Below are positions 39,784 through 50,423 of a stretch of DNA of 64,000 bases, piece by piece. The notes below the pieces were generated by a model that was not told the DNA's origin, searched no databases, and worked only from the letters and a program-made list of their open reading frames with translations. A program made the translations under genes and the position numbers. Each line of letters starts with the position of its first letter. Within the stretch, counting starts at the first letter, position 1. This DNA is from Thecamonas trahens ATCC 50062 (lineage: Eukaryota; Apusozoa; Apusomonadida; Apusomonadidae), in NCBI RefSeq assembly GCF_000142905.1, contig NW_013657664.1, positions 361,172 through 425,171 on the forward strand, written 5' to 3'.

Positions 39784-40425
39784 TTGGCTGCGATGTGGGG
39801 TTGGGGGCTGTGTTGCGGGGAAATCGGCGCATTGCGTGCTTCTGGTGCTGCTCCAGCCGCTCTGCCTTCGATCGTGCACGGGTATCGGGAGGGGTTGGCT
39901 GTGGAGACAATGGTGCTTGTTGGCGCACTGGTGACGTCGATCGGATACCATGTGGCGCGGACAATGTCGGCGAGAGTGCTGGGACTAACGCCGGTGCAGT
40001 GGCGGGTGGCGGACATCTACGTGGCGCACGTCATGTTTGTACTGATGGCCATCCATCTGCACGGGCTTGCGAGGGGCTTGCGGCGGCTCCTGCTTGCTGT
40101 ACTCCCTGGCACCATCGGCGTGGCGTTTGCGGTGATCGGCATCTCGCCGATCTTTCTCCTCACCGTCGTCATGCCTGCGGTGGGCTCTGTCGCAGTCCGT
40201 GCGGCTATGAGCGGCGGGCTGGCGGGGATGGGCGTTGATGCGGCGGCATTCCGACGGGCGATGGCGCCGTCGGTGGTATCTGGCGCGGCACTCGCGCTCT
40301 CTGGGATCTTTCCTCAACACTACGACGTGTGGCACTCACTGTGGCACTGTGCCGCGGGCCTGGCGTCGTATCGCATCTTTGTGGCACGCCGTGTGCCGAA
40401 GCGGAGCGGGCGGAGCTCGCCGTAA
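39784..40425 (+). CDS. Multi-pass membrane protein, TMEM8/Myomaker-like (CREST type)
   Basis: 213 residues with about six hydrophobic helices. Family-like features are IGYHVARTM (His after the first helices), WRVADIYVAHVMFVLMAIHL (conserved Asp), and HYDVWHSLWHCAAGLASYR near the C-terminus. These Ser/Asp/His positions recall the CREST superfamily of putative metal-dependent membrane hydrolases, which includes alkaline ceramidases, PAQR receptors and TMEM8. The substrate cannot be told. The start is uncertain: the first 35 residues are not hydrophobic, and an ATG at 39910 (MVLVGALV) would remove part of the first helix. A spliced upstream exon is possible. Confidence 0.65.
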   Translation: MAAMWGWGLCCGEIGALRASGAAPAALPSIVHGYREGLAVETMVLVGALVTSIGYHVARTMSARVLGLTPVQWRVADIYVAHVMFVLMAIHLHGLARGLRRLLLAVLPGTIGVAFAVIGISPIFLLTVVMPAVGSVAVRAAMSGGLAGMGVDAAAFRRAMAPSVVSGAALALSGIFPQHYDVWHSLWHCAAGLASYRIFVARRVPKRSGRSSP

Positions 40426-40535
40426 AATGGGATACATGGACCCAGGCACACACTCACTCCCATACACACAACAAGCTCGCAGTTACTACCAGAGAGGGAG
40501 ATAGGCACATGTGCTACGCGGAAGCGGTTTAACGC

Positions 40536-40865
40536 TCAGTCGAAGAGACCGAAGCCCATCGAGCCATCGGACGACTCCTCCTCCTCCTCGGCGGCGGCGG
40601 CGGGGGCGTCACCGGCGGCAGGGGCAGCACCGGCGGCCGGGGCGGCAGCGCCAGTCGGGACGGAAGCGAACTTCTCCTGGCCGGCCTCGATGAGGGCCTC
40701 GACGGACTGGCCGTTGAGCGACTCGATGACCTTGGCGGTGCAGGTCGAGTCGACCTCGGAGCCGACGGCGTTGAGGATCTTCTCAACGTCAGCAGCCGAC
40801 GGGGAGTCGTTGCCACCAAGGGAAGCGAGGAGGTACGCAGCGATGTACTTCACTGTGATCCGCAC
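40536..40865 (-). CDS. RPLP2: 60S acidic ribosomal protein P2
   Basis: Open frame of 109 residues with the P2 hallmarks: [20 protein letters not shown] at the N-terminus, an Ala/Pro hinge, an acidic run, and the terminal [12 protein letters not shown] that recruits translation GTPases. P2 proteins normally begin M-(K/R)-Y, whereas this ORF begins [13 protein letters not shown]. That suggests either a four-residue extension or a start codon split by an intron: CACAG precedes TGAAGTAC at 40852, so an A from an upstream exon would give ATG AAG TAC. With that intron the protein would be 105 residues. The family identity is certain; only the start is not. Confidence 0.95.
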   Translation of the reverse strand: MRITVKYIAAYLLASLGGNDSPSAADVEKILNAVGSEVDSTCTAKVIESLNGQSVEALIEAGQEKFASVPTGAAAPAAGAAPAAGDAPAAAAEEEEESSDGSMGFGLFD

Positions 40866-41632
40866 ATACAGCGTCCGTGGTTGCTAGGTGAGTCGCAGTC
40901 GCCCATGCTCATGGCCGTGCTCATGGCCACATCGCCTCACACAAAAGTCATACAAAAACCTAAAACCCGCTCGCCAGCCACCACCACCACCACACACAGC
41001 CAGAGCTACCACGCCCGTGGCAAGCACACCTCGAGACGCACTATGCCATGAACGCACACACTCTAACACATAGCATGCTGGGATACCGTGTACCCACAGT
41101 GGCCTGCAAGCCCTGGACTGCCGAAGGGGTACGGAGGGGGGAGACCGCCGCAAGTCGCCGCTGATGAAATTCGCTCTCTGTCCGACAGAGACCGCAAGCC
41201 ACCCACGGTACCCACGGCCCGAGACGGCCACCTCAATCCCCATTCCCTCCCATACACAAGAAACCACGTGGTGCAACCACACATGGTGCCCTTGCGTGGC
41301 CATGCCCCCCTGTCCCCCTCCCTAGGCCCCCCCTGGCCCCCCTCCCGGACCTCCCCCCCCCCCGACTGCCCGATGCCATCAAACGCGTACTGTTGGAATG
41401 GAGAGAGTGATGTGACTGACTCTGACAAACTGGTGCCCCCCGCACTTTCATTTCGTTTTGTCCGACTCGGCCGATTATCGAGTGTCTGTCAGATGGCATT
41501 CGAACGTTTCGCCTTTCTCGACCCCTCCCCCCCCCCCTTCTACTTGTACCATCGATGGCACGCGCTGCCTTGCCCCTCAGTTGCAGAGTCATACAGATTT
41601 TACTGCAATCGCTTGCGCTACCATCGCTTGTG
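40866..41632. other. Intergenic region (RPLP2 5' side to CDF 3' end)
   Basis: No protein gene is supported. It contains a possible 5' untranslated exon and intron of RPLP2 (donor-like AGTGCGT at 41036-41042 on the minus strand), C-rich tracts at about 41316-41362, and a small hairpin CTCTGT-CCG-ACAGAG (about 41175-41190). I see no recognisable RNA gene. Confidence 0.5.
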
Positions 41633-42972
41633 CTACAATCGCTTGTGCTCGGGAGAGTGGTCGGTCTCGGTGTCGAGATGGATGAAGCAGCGTTCGACTT
41701 CGTCGAGAGCCTCGACCGAGTCCTGCAGCGACTCGCCGATGTCATGGGCGATGTGTAGCGGGGTATTGGGTGGGAGACAGAGGTCGATCTCGACAAGAAA
41801 GTAGACGCCAAAGTAGTAGGCACGGACGGTGTCGACGAGAGCGTCGGGATGGTGCTGGGCGGCCATGTAGGTGAGTTTGCGGAGAAAGTCGTTGGGTGCG
41901 GACATGCCGGTGAGCTTGAGCAGCTGCTCCTTGCCGGCCGAGGCCCAGACGCGGATGATCCACATGGCGAGGGCGATGCCGCAGACCGGATCGACCCACC
42001 ATGCGACGGTCATGGCCGAAATGAAGGCGGCGAGAGTGCCAAAGGTGTTGGTGAGGACGTCGGTGATGTGGTCGGTAGCCAGCGCCTCGACCATGTCCGA
42101 GTCGTGGCTTTGCTGCACAAACTTGGCGAGCGCAAGAGGCCGAGCTTGGCCACAATGGTGAAGCCAAGGACGGTGATGGTCGACGCCGAGAGCGAAATGT
42201 CGGCGCCACCGTCGAGCAGCCGCAGGGCGCCGGTGAGGATGAGCTGGAGGGCGGCAGTTCCCATGACCGAGGCAAAGACGATGATACCCAGCGGCTCGAG
42301 CCGGCGCCGCCCGACCGGGTACTTGTACGGATCGCGGCGCGAGATGGCGCGCTCGGTCACAAACATGATGAGGCCCGAGACAAGGTCCAGCGCCGAGTCG
42401 ACGGCAGATGCAAAGACTGCGAGCGAGCCCGAGGCGACGGCGGCAAATACCTTGGCCACAAAGAGGACCACGTTGACAGCCAGCGAGAGGCGGACCACCA
42501 GCTGGACCGCGCTCGGCGTTGCCGGCGGGCTTGTCGTCATCACTGCGTTTCGCGGCCGGATGACGTCGACGGCACTCGCCGAGTCGGACCCATCGCCGTC
42601 GCCGAGCCGACCACCCATTCCGCCTCCCACCCCGGCGCCGGCTCGCCCCGACGGCGAGCCCTCTCCCCGCCCGAGCGTCACCTCGTCGAGCTCGTGCAGC
42701 GAGTCGATGTATGCGTTCTGTTGCCTGTAAAAGGTCGAGACCCGCGACGGCATGGCCCTCACCGCCTCGTCGTCCATCCGCAGCGCCTCCAGCTCAGCCC
42801 TCCGTTCCGCCTTGAGCGCCGCCGCCGCCTCGGGGTTCAGAATCGCCGCCGTCAGCGGCTCGCCCGTCATCGACCAGTCCATGTCCGACTCGGACTCGTG
42901 ATCACCACCAAGCAGCGCCACATGTTCGTCGTCGTCGGTGGTAAACCCGTAGCCGCCTGTTCCCGACGACAT
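41633..42972 (-). CDS. Cation diffusion facilitator transporter (Mn-CDF/MTP type), frame broken once
   Basis: Two frames make one protein of about 446 residues. Frame 1 (from 42972, MSSGTGGYGF) has a hydrophilic N-terminus of about 150 residues and the first transmembrane helices, with the metal-site motif ASAVDSALDLVSG in the second. Frame 2 continues ALAKFVQQSHDSDMVEALAT and DHITDVLTNTFG, the second metal site, then the cytoplasmic domain (FVLVEIDL-like strand, AHDIGESLQDSVEAL, CFIHLDTETDHSPEH). Two DxxxD motifs indicate the Mn/Zn-type group. The break is a single missing base near CTCTTGCGC (42133-42136). It would export divalent metal from the cytosol into organelles or out of the cell. 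Confidence 0.9.
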
Positions 42973-43675
42973 GACCGAGAGACACCGGTGGGTGGAGGTG
43001 GAAGAAAGTGCGTGATGCTGTTGGAGATGCAGCAAGGAGGCTCTCATGTGAGTTGCCTTGCACGTTGCAGGCAGCTCGCCCGTCCCCCCCCCCCCCCCCC
43101 CCCAATCCTCCCACCCCCCTTCCATCCCCTTCCATCCCCTTCCCCACCCTCTTGCCATCAAATCAGCCACAACAGTCCTTTTTCACCGCCTTTTGTCCGA
43201 GCCTGCCTTTGCACGCACGCTCTTCCGCCTTGCCGCGCCGCCTGGTCCGTCCCTCAACCCCCCCTCCACAGCCCCGATACCTACTCCTACGACTTGCTCA
43301 GTCTGCACAACCTGGTACCACAACCGCAACCCCTCCCCCCAAACAAGGAAGGTTTGCTTGATTCAGTCAAGTGTACAGCCTGGAGCTGCGTGGGCCAAGT
43401 CAAAGGTGATGTGGTGGACCCTCGCCAAGGCTGCCGTGCGCCAGTCACTCACCATCGTCTGCAGGCAAATCCCCCCCCTCCCTCCACTCAGTTCCTCACC
43501 CACCACCCGCAGCTAGCCAGCCAGCCAGAGCTCGTCGGCGCCCTCACTCTCGTCCAAGCGCCCTCACTAGCTCGTCACCTCACTGCATTCAGGCATCTAG
43601 TGAGCATATCTTTGTGGAGTGCACCCCTCTGTACCTCATCACCACCGGGGCTTGCTCACTTTGCCACCTTCCGTC
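42973..43675. other. Divergent intergenic region (CDF / kelch protein)
   Basis: 703 bp with no supported gene. There is a C homopolymer of about 20 at 43086-43104, followed by CCATCCCCTT repeats. Long plus-strand open frames here are Pro/Ser/His-rich and reflect C-rich composition. It contains both promoters. Confidence 0.55.
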
Positions 43676-46600
43676 ATGTCTGCCTGTTCCCCTGCTGCAG
43701 TCCTGGCCGCTGCTGTCATCATGGCTGCCCTCTGCGGCGCCTGCTGCGGTACGCCCCGTCCTTCCGCCTTCGGCCCCCTCCCTCCCCCCTCCCTCCCTCC
43801 CTCCCTCCCTCCCTCCCTCCCTCCCTCCTTCGTCCTACCTCTCCATGCCTTTCCCCTCCTCCCCCCCTTCCCCTCCGTCCCCTCCATCCATCCTCTCCTC
43901 CATCCCCTCCGGCCTTCTCCCGCTCCCGCCATCGATCGTCTGCGACCTTTTTTCGCCGCATGTTCGTCCCCTCCTCCCCCTTCACACCCTCTCACCGCCC
44001 TCCCTCGGGTCTCCTCCTGCACAGGCTCGAATGTGGCTGCCGACTACGTCAACACGTGGGTCAATGAGGGTGCTGTGGGAGCTGACAAACCGCCGGCATT
44101 GAGCAAGGCCGCGGCCGTGCGCTACGGCAGCGATGTGGTGATGTTCGGCGGGAAGAAGAGCGATGATGCAACGACGTCGTTGATGTACAAGTTTGTGACG
44201 GCGACGCAAGAGTGGCAGCTCGAAGTGTACAGCGGCGCAGGTGCTACACCTGCTCCACGGTACGGGCATGCGATGGTGGCGTCGGTCTCCTCGCCGCACC
44301 TGCTGTACGTGTTTTCCGGCTGCTCGTCGGCTGCGTGTACGCCGGCGACATCGTCGGCCGACATGCTGCCCTTTTCGAACGTGTACATGCAGTACAACCT
44401 GGTAACCAAGAAGTGGACGTCGCTGTCGGCTACCGGGACCATTGTTGATCCGCGGTTTGGCGCCCTTGTCCTGCCGTGGGTTGACTCGCGCTCGCCGGAT
44501 ACGCTCGATTCGGAGTACTTTGTCATCTACGGTGGGTACACGCCGGCGACAGCCAAGAACGACAAGGTCTACTTGTTCCAGGTCTCGTCAGGCCAGTTTA
44601 CCGAGCTTCCGATTCTGCCGTCGCCGTCAAACCCGCCACCGCTGGCCGAGCCGGCAGGCATTGTGGTCGACGACGTGCTGTATGTGTTTGGCGGGCACGC
44701 GTACACCGGAACGGCATCGTACTCGAACACGGTGTATGCGCTGGATCTGCAGACCAACACGTGGTCGATTGTGGCGACGGCCAACACGCCTTCGCCGCGC
44801 GCCGGCGCTGCCTTTGGCACCGTCGACGGAACCTCGCTCCTCATCCATGGCGGCTACACCGGAACCACGCTCCTTGGCGAGACTGCTGTGCTCAACGTGA
44901 CTGCGCCGACCAAGACCTGGTTCTCGCTGGCTTCCGGTGCCGGACGCGGCGGCACCGCGTCGGCCGTCGCCATGCACAACCTCTTTGTCTTTGGTGGACA
45001 CACGGGCACCGTCCGCCCGGGCACGCTTTCGGGCGACGGGCTGACGTACTTTACCCGCCCACAGGTGCTCTCGTCGAGCCCGAACAGCGGCAAGACGTGC
45101 GCGCAAAAGACGGTGACGGTTGTCGGGCGCGAGTTTCGGCCTGGCGCCGTCTGCGCCTTTGCCGGCGTTACCACGCCGGCGACGTACGTGTCGGCGACTA
45201 GCGTCACCTGCCCGGCAGCCATTCCGGTGGTGGAGAACTCGGTGTCGAGTGTTGAGGTGAGCGTCGGCAACGTGGCGCACCTGCTTGCAGCGCCGCGTGC
45301 TGCGGTGTCGTACCTCTACGCTGAGGACGTGTCGTCGCCGGCGACGACGCGCGCCATCGGCCTGCCGACGGCCGGTGAGGCCGGCACCGTTGTCCCGTTC
45401 CAGATCCAGACTTCGGCCTCGTGCGGCATCGAGCGGCTGACACGGTTCCTCGATCCGCCGCTCACCGGCAACAACGACAACGTGACGCTTGTGGTCACCG
45501 ACGTGAACAACGCTGCAGTCATGTACTCGGTCCCTGTGGCCTTTGATGCCGACCCAACGACGTTTGGGCGGTACACGGCAGCGCTCAACACTACTGTCGC
45601 CTCGGTCTACAGGCTGCACATTATTCTCAACGACGTCCCGGTTGCCGACGTGCCAGAGCTGACGATTGCGCCGGCGCTGCCCGAGGCGGAAGCGGCAGAC
45701 ACCTTTATCACGCCGCCGGCGGCGACGACTTCGGTGGCCGGCACGCCGATTGTCTTTTACTTTGCCGCCGTCGACGCGTTCGGCAACGACGTGACCAACC
45801 CAGAGCTCTTTACTGCGGTCGCCGTTGTCAACCCGCGGGTGTCGCTCACCGGGGTCATTGGCTCTGGGCCGGGCACTTTGCTCAAGGTCACGTTCCCGAC
45901 AACCACGACCGCTGGTGCGTACGCGATCACCGTCCGGACTGGGCACGACGCCGGGCTTGTCGGAAGTTATACGCATACGGTCGAGCCGGCGGCTTTCGAC
46001 GTCGCCTCGTCGACGGCGTTTGGAGAGACCTCCATCGGCAAAGTCGCCGAGCGCAACGTCATCTACATCCAACCGCGCGACCGATTCGGCAACGCACGGG
46101 TCGAGTCCGGTGTCGACTTTACCATGACGCTCGTGGGCTCGTCGTCCATCTCGGGCACCGTCTCAGAGAACACCGCTACCGGCCTGTACGAGGCCGAGTA
46201 CACGGCGACCCGCGTTGGTCAGTACGCCATCGATATTCAGGTCGGCTCGACCGCCATTGTCGACTCGCCGTTCTCGGTCACCATCAAGGTTGGCTCGGTC
46301 CAGTCGATTCGCGACACCCGCGCGTTTGGCGCCGGCGTCCAGTCGGTCGTCGCCGGCAAGAAGGGCTTCTTCCTCGTCCAGGCTCGCGATCCGTACAACA
46401 ACCTCGTGCCCTTTGGCGGGCTCAACCTCACCGTGACTTCGGCTGCCATCTCGGACGCCTCGGTCCTTGACCACGGTGACGGCTCGTACTCGGTCTCGTA
46501 CACCGCCAAGCACCTCGGCCACTTTGGCGACCAGAAGCTGTGCGTCACCCAGGGCGGCGACCACATCCGCGGCTCGCCGTTTGATCTCAAGGTTGAGTTT

Positions 46601-46986
46601 GGCGTTGTCTTTTTGTCATTGTCTTCCTTGTCGTCCTCATCGTCTCGGTCATCATCGCCATCGGCTGCACGTGGGCGTTCAACAAGGCCCACCGCCGCTA
46701 CCGCTACAAGATGCTGATGCGGAACCCGGACAAGGTCTTCCCCACCGTTGAGGACGACCACGACGAGAACGACCCTTGGGTCGTCGATCCGGACTGGGCA
46801 GAGGGCGGTGTCCCACTTGACGACATCGGCCTCGACATGGACCCGGATGCAGGCTTTGGCGTCAACGACCTTGTCTCTGACTTTCACGATACCCCGGCCA
46901 TTGCCGCTCCGCCGTCCTCGGCCGCCTCGGCCGACAACCACCACGACGCCACGGGCATTCCCATGGCCAACCTCTCCCGTACCTAG
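43676..46986 (+). CDS. Kelch-IPT-filamin repeat type I membrane protein, frame broken once
   Basis: Exon 1 (43676-43748) encodes a signal peptide (SPAAVLAAAVIMAALCGACC). A 276 bp pyrimidine-rich intron (GTACGC...CACAG; its length is a multiple of three) leads to exon 2 (from 44025). The extracellular part holds about five kelch repeats (YVFSGCSS, YVFGGHAYTG, LFVFGGHTG), an IPT/TIG-like domain (VTVVGREFRPGAVCAFAG), and filamin-like repeats ending GDGSYSVSYTA and SPFDLKVEFG. A run of five T at 46610-46614 breaks the frame; with six, the sequence continues FVIVFLVVLIVSVIIAIG, a transmembrane helix, and an acidic tail of about 100 residues to 46986. It is probably an adhesion or receptor-like surface protein. 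Confidence 0.87.
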
Positions 46987-47142
46987 CCTCGAGGTCAAGT
47001 GCAATACAGCAACATCGAAATGCCCGTCACACTCGCCCAATCCAGCCTCCTCCCTCCCTCGGCCCGTCCCGGTCCACCCCACTCCCCACTCTCCCCCACC
47101 CCACCCCCCCCACCCCACTTCCACCTCCAATCACATACCCAT

Positions 47143-48726
47143 ATGCTGAGGACAGCAGCCGCGGGCCTGTGCACGCGCAGACTTGGGCGCGGGCTGTGGG
47201 CGGGCTCAGCCGGCGTCCGCGGACTGGCGACGAGCCTGCGGGCGCAAAGCATGCCGCCGGCGGCGCCTATGCTGACGATGGCAACGACGATTAACGCGCT
47301 GATGCAGGAGGCGCTCGGCGAGGGCGAAGGCGGGGCTGGGCGACAGAGCGGAGTGCATGTGGCGGGTTGGGTCAAGTCTGTGCGGCGGCAGAAGCACATT
47401 GCCTTTGTTATGATCGACGACGGAACGTGGTCCAAGCCGCTGCAGGTGGTGGTCAAGGGCGAGGCGGCGGCGGATCTGCCGGACAATCTGCAGGTGGGAG
47501 ACGCAGTGCGGGCGTCGGGCGATCTGGTTGGCTCCAAGGGCGGCGGGCAGGCGTTCGAGCTTGTGGCCAAGTCGCTGGCTCCGCTGCCGGGCTCGCCGAC
47601 GGCCGACTCTGGCCACGGCAAGAGCTACCCGCTGCAGAAGAAGGCCCACTCGCAGGGCTTTCTGCGGTCGCTCCCGCATCTTAGGGCGCGGACCTCGCAC
47701 TTTGCGGCAACGATGCGGGTCCGGTCGCGGCTGGCGCGGGCACTGCAGGTGTCGGCCGAGGATCATCTGGGATGCATCCGGGTCCAGACCCCGGTCATTA
47801 CCGCTGGCGACTGCGAGGGCGCCGGTGAGCGCTTTGCGGTGGCGCCCGAGGGCACAGCGCCTGGAGACGCTGCAGCTTTCTTTGGCGCGCCGACCTTTCT
47901 CTCGGTCTCGGGCCAGCTCGAGGCCGAGGCGCTCGGCTCGGGCCTCGGCAATGTGTACACCTTTGGCCCGACGTTCCGGGCAGAGAACTCGAACACCTCG
48001 CGGCATCTTGCCGAGTTCTGGATGCTTGAGCCAGAGTTGTACTTTATCGACTCGCTGGACACACTGCTGCACGCGGCAACAACACTGGTCACTGCGGCGG
48101 TGGGCGAGGTGCTCGACGACGCGCGGGCGGCGGCAGACCTGAGCCTGCTCGATCCGGACTTTGAGCTGCGGCTGTCGCGGTTGGTCACGCCGGGCGCGCC
48201 GTGGGCCGCCATCGAGTACACTGACGCCATTGCCGAGCTGCGGGCGGCGGTCGAGGCCGGCGCTGCCAAGTTTGCGCAGGAGCCGGTGTGGGGCATGGAC
48301 CTTTCGACCGAGCACGAGCAGTTTGTGGTGGCGCGGCTCAACCCGGGCCGCCCTACGTTCATCGTCAACTACCCGGCGTCGATCAAGCCGTTCTACATGA
48401 AGGCCAACCCGCGGAAGCCAGGCATTTCCGCCGACGGCGACACCGTTGCCGCCTTTGACCTCCTTCTTCCGGACGTCGGCGAGGTGATGGGCGGCTCGAT
48501 GCGCGAGGACAACGCAGAGCTTCTCGAGCGGGCCATGGTTGCCAAGAGCATGGATCCTGCGCTGTACGAGTGGTACCTCGATCTGCGGCGGTTTGGCTCG
48601 GCGCCGCACGGTGGCTTTGGCCTCGGCTTTGACCGGCTGCTGCAGTACGTGACTCGGACGCCGTCGATCCGCGACGTTGTTGCCTTTCCTCGTGGCCCGG
48701 CATACTTTGCCTCGCATCCAGTGTAG
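47143..48726 (+). CDS. Asparaginyl-tRNA synthetase, probably mitochondrial
   Basis: 527 residues. The N-terminus (MLRTAAAGLCTRRLGRGLW) is Arg-rich without acids, a good mitochondrial presequence. An OB-fold anticodon-binding domain follows (VHVAGWVKSVRRQKHIAFVM). The class IIb catalytic core has motif 2 FRAENSNTSRHLAEFWMLEP, which marks AsnRS rather than AspRS, then NYPASIKPFYMK, GEVMGGSMRE and motif 3 GFGLGFDRLLQYV. It ligates asparagine to tRNA-Asn. The start is the first ATG after a C-rich leader. It resembles the organellar/bacterial branch (NARS2) more than the cytosolic one, as judged by length and presequence. Confidence 0.94.
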   Translation: MLRTAAAGLCTRRLGRGLWAGSAGVRGLATSLRAQSMPPAAPMLTMATTINALMQEALGEGEGGAGRQSGVHVAGWVKSVRRQKHIAFVMIDDGTWSKPLQVVVKGEAAADLPDNLQVGDAVRASGDLVGSKGGGQAFELVAKSLAPLPGSPTADSGHGKSYPLQKKAHSQGFLRSLPHLRARTSHFAATMRVRSRLARALQVSAEDHLGCIRVQTPVITAGDCEGAGERFAVAPEGTAPGDAAAFFGAPTFLSVSGQLEAEALGSGLGNVYTFGPTFRAENSNTSRHLAEFWMLEPELYFIDSLDTLLHAATTLVTAAVGEVLDDARAAADLSLLDPDFELRLSRLVTPGAPWAAIEYTDAIAELRAAVEAGAAKFAQEPVWGMDLSTEHEQFVVARLNPGRPTFIVNYPASIKPFYMKANPRKPGISADGDTVAAFDLLLPDVGEVMGGSMREDNAELLERAMVAKSMDPALYEWYLDLRRFGSAPHGGFGLGFDRLLQYVTRTPSIRDVVAFPRGPAYFASHPV

Positions 48727-48896
48727 CGCACCGAGCCGCACGAGCCGCCATGCCTTACCCCCACCACCCACCCACCCCGAACCCCTCACCACACTGACAC
48801 TGCTCAACTGCTGTGTTCACCATTTACATGCACATCGACCGACAGCCAGCTTACGCACAGGGAATAAATACGTGCGTGTACAAGCAAAGCTGCCAG

Positions 48897-50423
48897 CTAA
48901 CGGCCACCTGGATGGTGTTGGTACGGCGGCCGCGGCATCATGGAGAGACCCAGCTGCTGCTGCTGGAGCTGGAGCTGGAGCTGCTGGTTGCGGGCGAGCT
49001 GCTGGCTCTGCTGCTGCTGCAGCTGCTGAATCTGCTGAGCTTGCGCCAATTGCTGCATTTGCTGCATCTGCTGGATGCGCTGCTGGACTTGCTGCAGCTG
49101 CGCGAAGCTGTCGTTGACAGCAAGGTTGTCGCCGCCGTCGCCATTATCACCATTGTCGGATGCGAGGTCATGAGGCTCGCCACCGGCAAACGTGCCGGAG
49201 GAAATGGCGGCGGGTGTCGGCATCGACGAGCTCGCCTTCCCGACGTGCGGCTGCTGCGGGTACATCGTCGACACCTGCTGCTGCATGAGCGCCGAGCTAC
49301 CGGTGAGCATAGGCCCACCTGCGGAGGGTCCGCCGAACGACGACATCGCTCCGACCGACGACATGCCGAGGCTCAAGCTAGTCGGCGGCGGTTGCGGGTA
49401 CGACGGGTTGTTCATCGAGAGGTACTTGATGACGCCGTCCTGGTACTGGACAACATTGCGCAGATGGGCCAGCTCCTTTTCCAGCAGCAGCCGTGAGCGC
49501 TTGCTCTCGTGCGAGTTCTCCGACGACGGGTTCGACGACGTTGATGAGCCGCCCTCGCTGCTTCCCAGAGCGGACACAGTCGGCGACGGCTTGGCGGCTG
49601 ACCGCTTGCGCTTGCGCGAGCGGACCTTGTCGCGTTCAAACTTGGAGACCGAGAAGATCGGCGCGAGGTCGACATACGAGTGTCCAACGACGGCACACGT
49701 CTTCATGTCGACGTCGACATAGCCAACACGGAGGACAAACGGCAGGTTAGAGTGAAAGTGCGAGTTGCACTGAATCGACGCCGCAAAGGCGCGAACCGAC
49801 CGTCCGAGGCACGAGCCAAAGACCACGGCGGGAAAAGCGATATCCTTCCCAACGTAGTGGGAAAAGACAGCTTCGGCCTTGCCTGCGCCCTCAATCGACT
49901 GGCCCTCGGATGTCTCGTCGCCGGGCAGGACTGCGTCCGACGCCAGCTCGGCCACTCGGGCAGGCAGGCCGTTGTCCCATGCGCCAACCGGATGGCCGAG
50001 ATGGCGCACCTCCTGCCCGCCTTTGCGGAACTGGTGTCGGAAGAGGAGCAGCGCAAGCGGCGGGCAGCGGGCACACTTTTCCACTGGATTGCTATCAGGG
50101 TGCTCCAGCCGCCACACCAGCAGCCGCTTGACACCCTTTCTTGGCAGCTCAGAAGAGCGGACGTGAATGAACGGGAATATTACCCGCGAGCGAAGGACCT
50201 CGAGTCGGTCAAGCAAAGTACCCGACGACCGGACGCTCTGCCGGATCTGGTTCGAGAACTGCAGGCCGCGCTCGCCAGACGTTTCGCTCAAGCTCATCCG
50301 CACCTCGTTCGTTGTTGTGCCTCCGCCAGGCATGCCGGTTCCGAACCGGATCTGCAGCTTGCCATCGGCCGTGGCCCACTCAACCTTTGCGATCGACTCG
50401 TCTTCAAGTGATGATGAAGACAT
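48897..50423 (-). CDS. Glutamine-rich putative nuclear protein
   Basis: 508 residues from MSSSSLEDESIAKVEW (an in-frame upstream ATG at 50516 would add 31 residues). The first 280 residues look globular, with KLQIRFGTGMPGGG, VIFPFIHVRSSELPRKG and GYVDVDMKTCAVVGHSYVDL. A basic cluster (RSRKRKRSAAKPSP) is a likely nuclear signal. A short leucine-rich helix follows (LLLEKELAHLRNVVQYQDGV). The C-terminal 170 residues are Met/Pro/Ser- and then Gln-rich (repeats such as QQIQQLQQQQSQQL), typical of transcription coactivator regions. I do not recognise the N-terminal domain. A transcription-related role is inference from composition. Confidence 0.72.
   Translation of the reverse strand: MSSSSLEDESIAKVEWATADGKLQIRFGTGMPGGGTTTNEVRMSLSETSGERGLQFSNQIRQSVRSSGTLLDRLEVLRSRVIFPFIHVRSSELPRKGVKRLLVWRLEHPDSNPVEKCARCPPLALLLFRHQFRKGGQEVRHLGHPVGAWDNGLPARVAELASDAVLPGDETSEGQSIEGAGKAEAVFSHYVGKDIAFPAVVFGSCLGRSVRAFAASIQCNSHFHSNLPFVLRVGYVDVDMKTCAVVGHSYVDLAPIFSVSKFERDKVRSRKRKRSAAKPSPTVSALGSSEGGSSTSSNPSSENSHESKRSRLLLEKELAHLRNVVQYQDGVIKYLSMNNPSYPQPPPTSLSLGMSSVGAMSSFGGPSAGGPMLTGSSALMQQQVSTMYPQQPHVGKASSSMPTPAAISSGTFAGGEPHDLASDNGDNGDGGDNLAVNDSFAQLQQVQQRIQQMQQMQQLAQAQQIQQLQQQQSQQLARNQQLQLQLQQQQLGLSMMPRPPYQHHPGGR

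Noticed and set aside
41160-41200. C/D-box snoRNA candidate (CTGATGAAA with a nearby hairpin)
   Set aside because: The box C purine is wrong, and I found no matching D box or terminal stem.
42694-44067. Plus-strand open frame (457 codons) before the kelch gene
   Set aside because: It spans the CDF start, a C homopolymer and an intron, and the translation is Pro/Ser/His low complexity.
44627-46072. Minus-strand open frame (481 codons)
   Set aside because: It is antisense to the kelch protein and has Arg-rich shadow composition.
47206-48807. Long minus-strand open frame (533 codons)
   Set aside because: It is antisense to the clear AsnRS gene and is an Arg/His/Pro-rich shadow produced by high GC at third positions.
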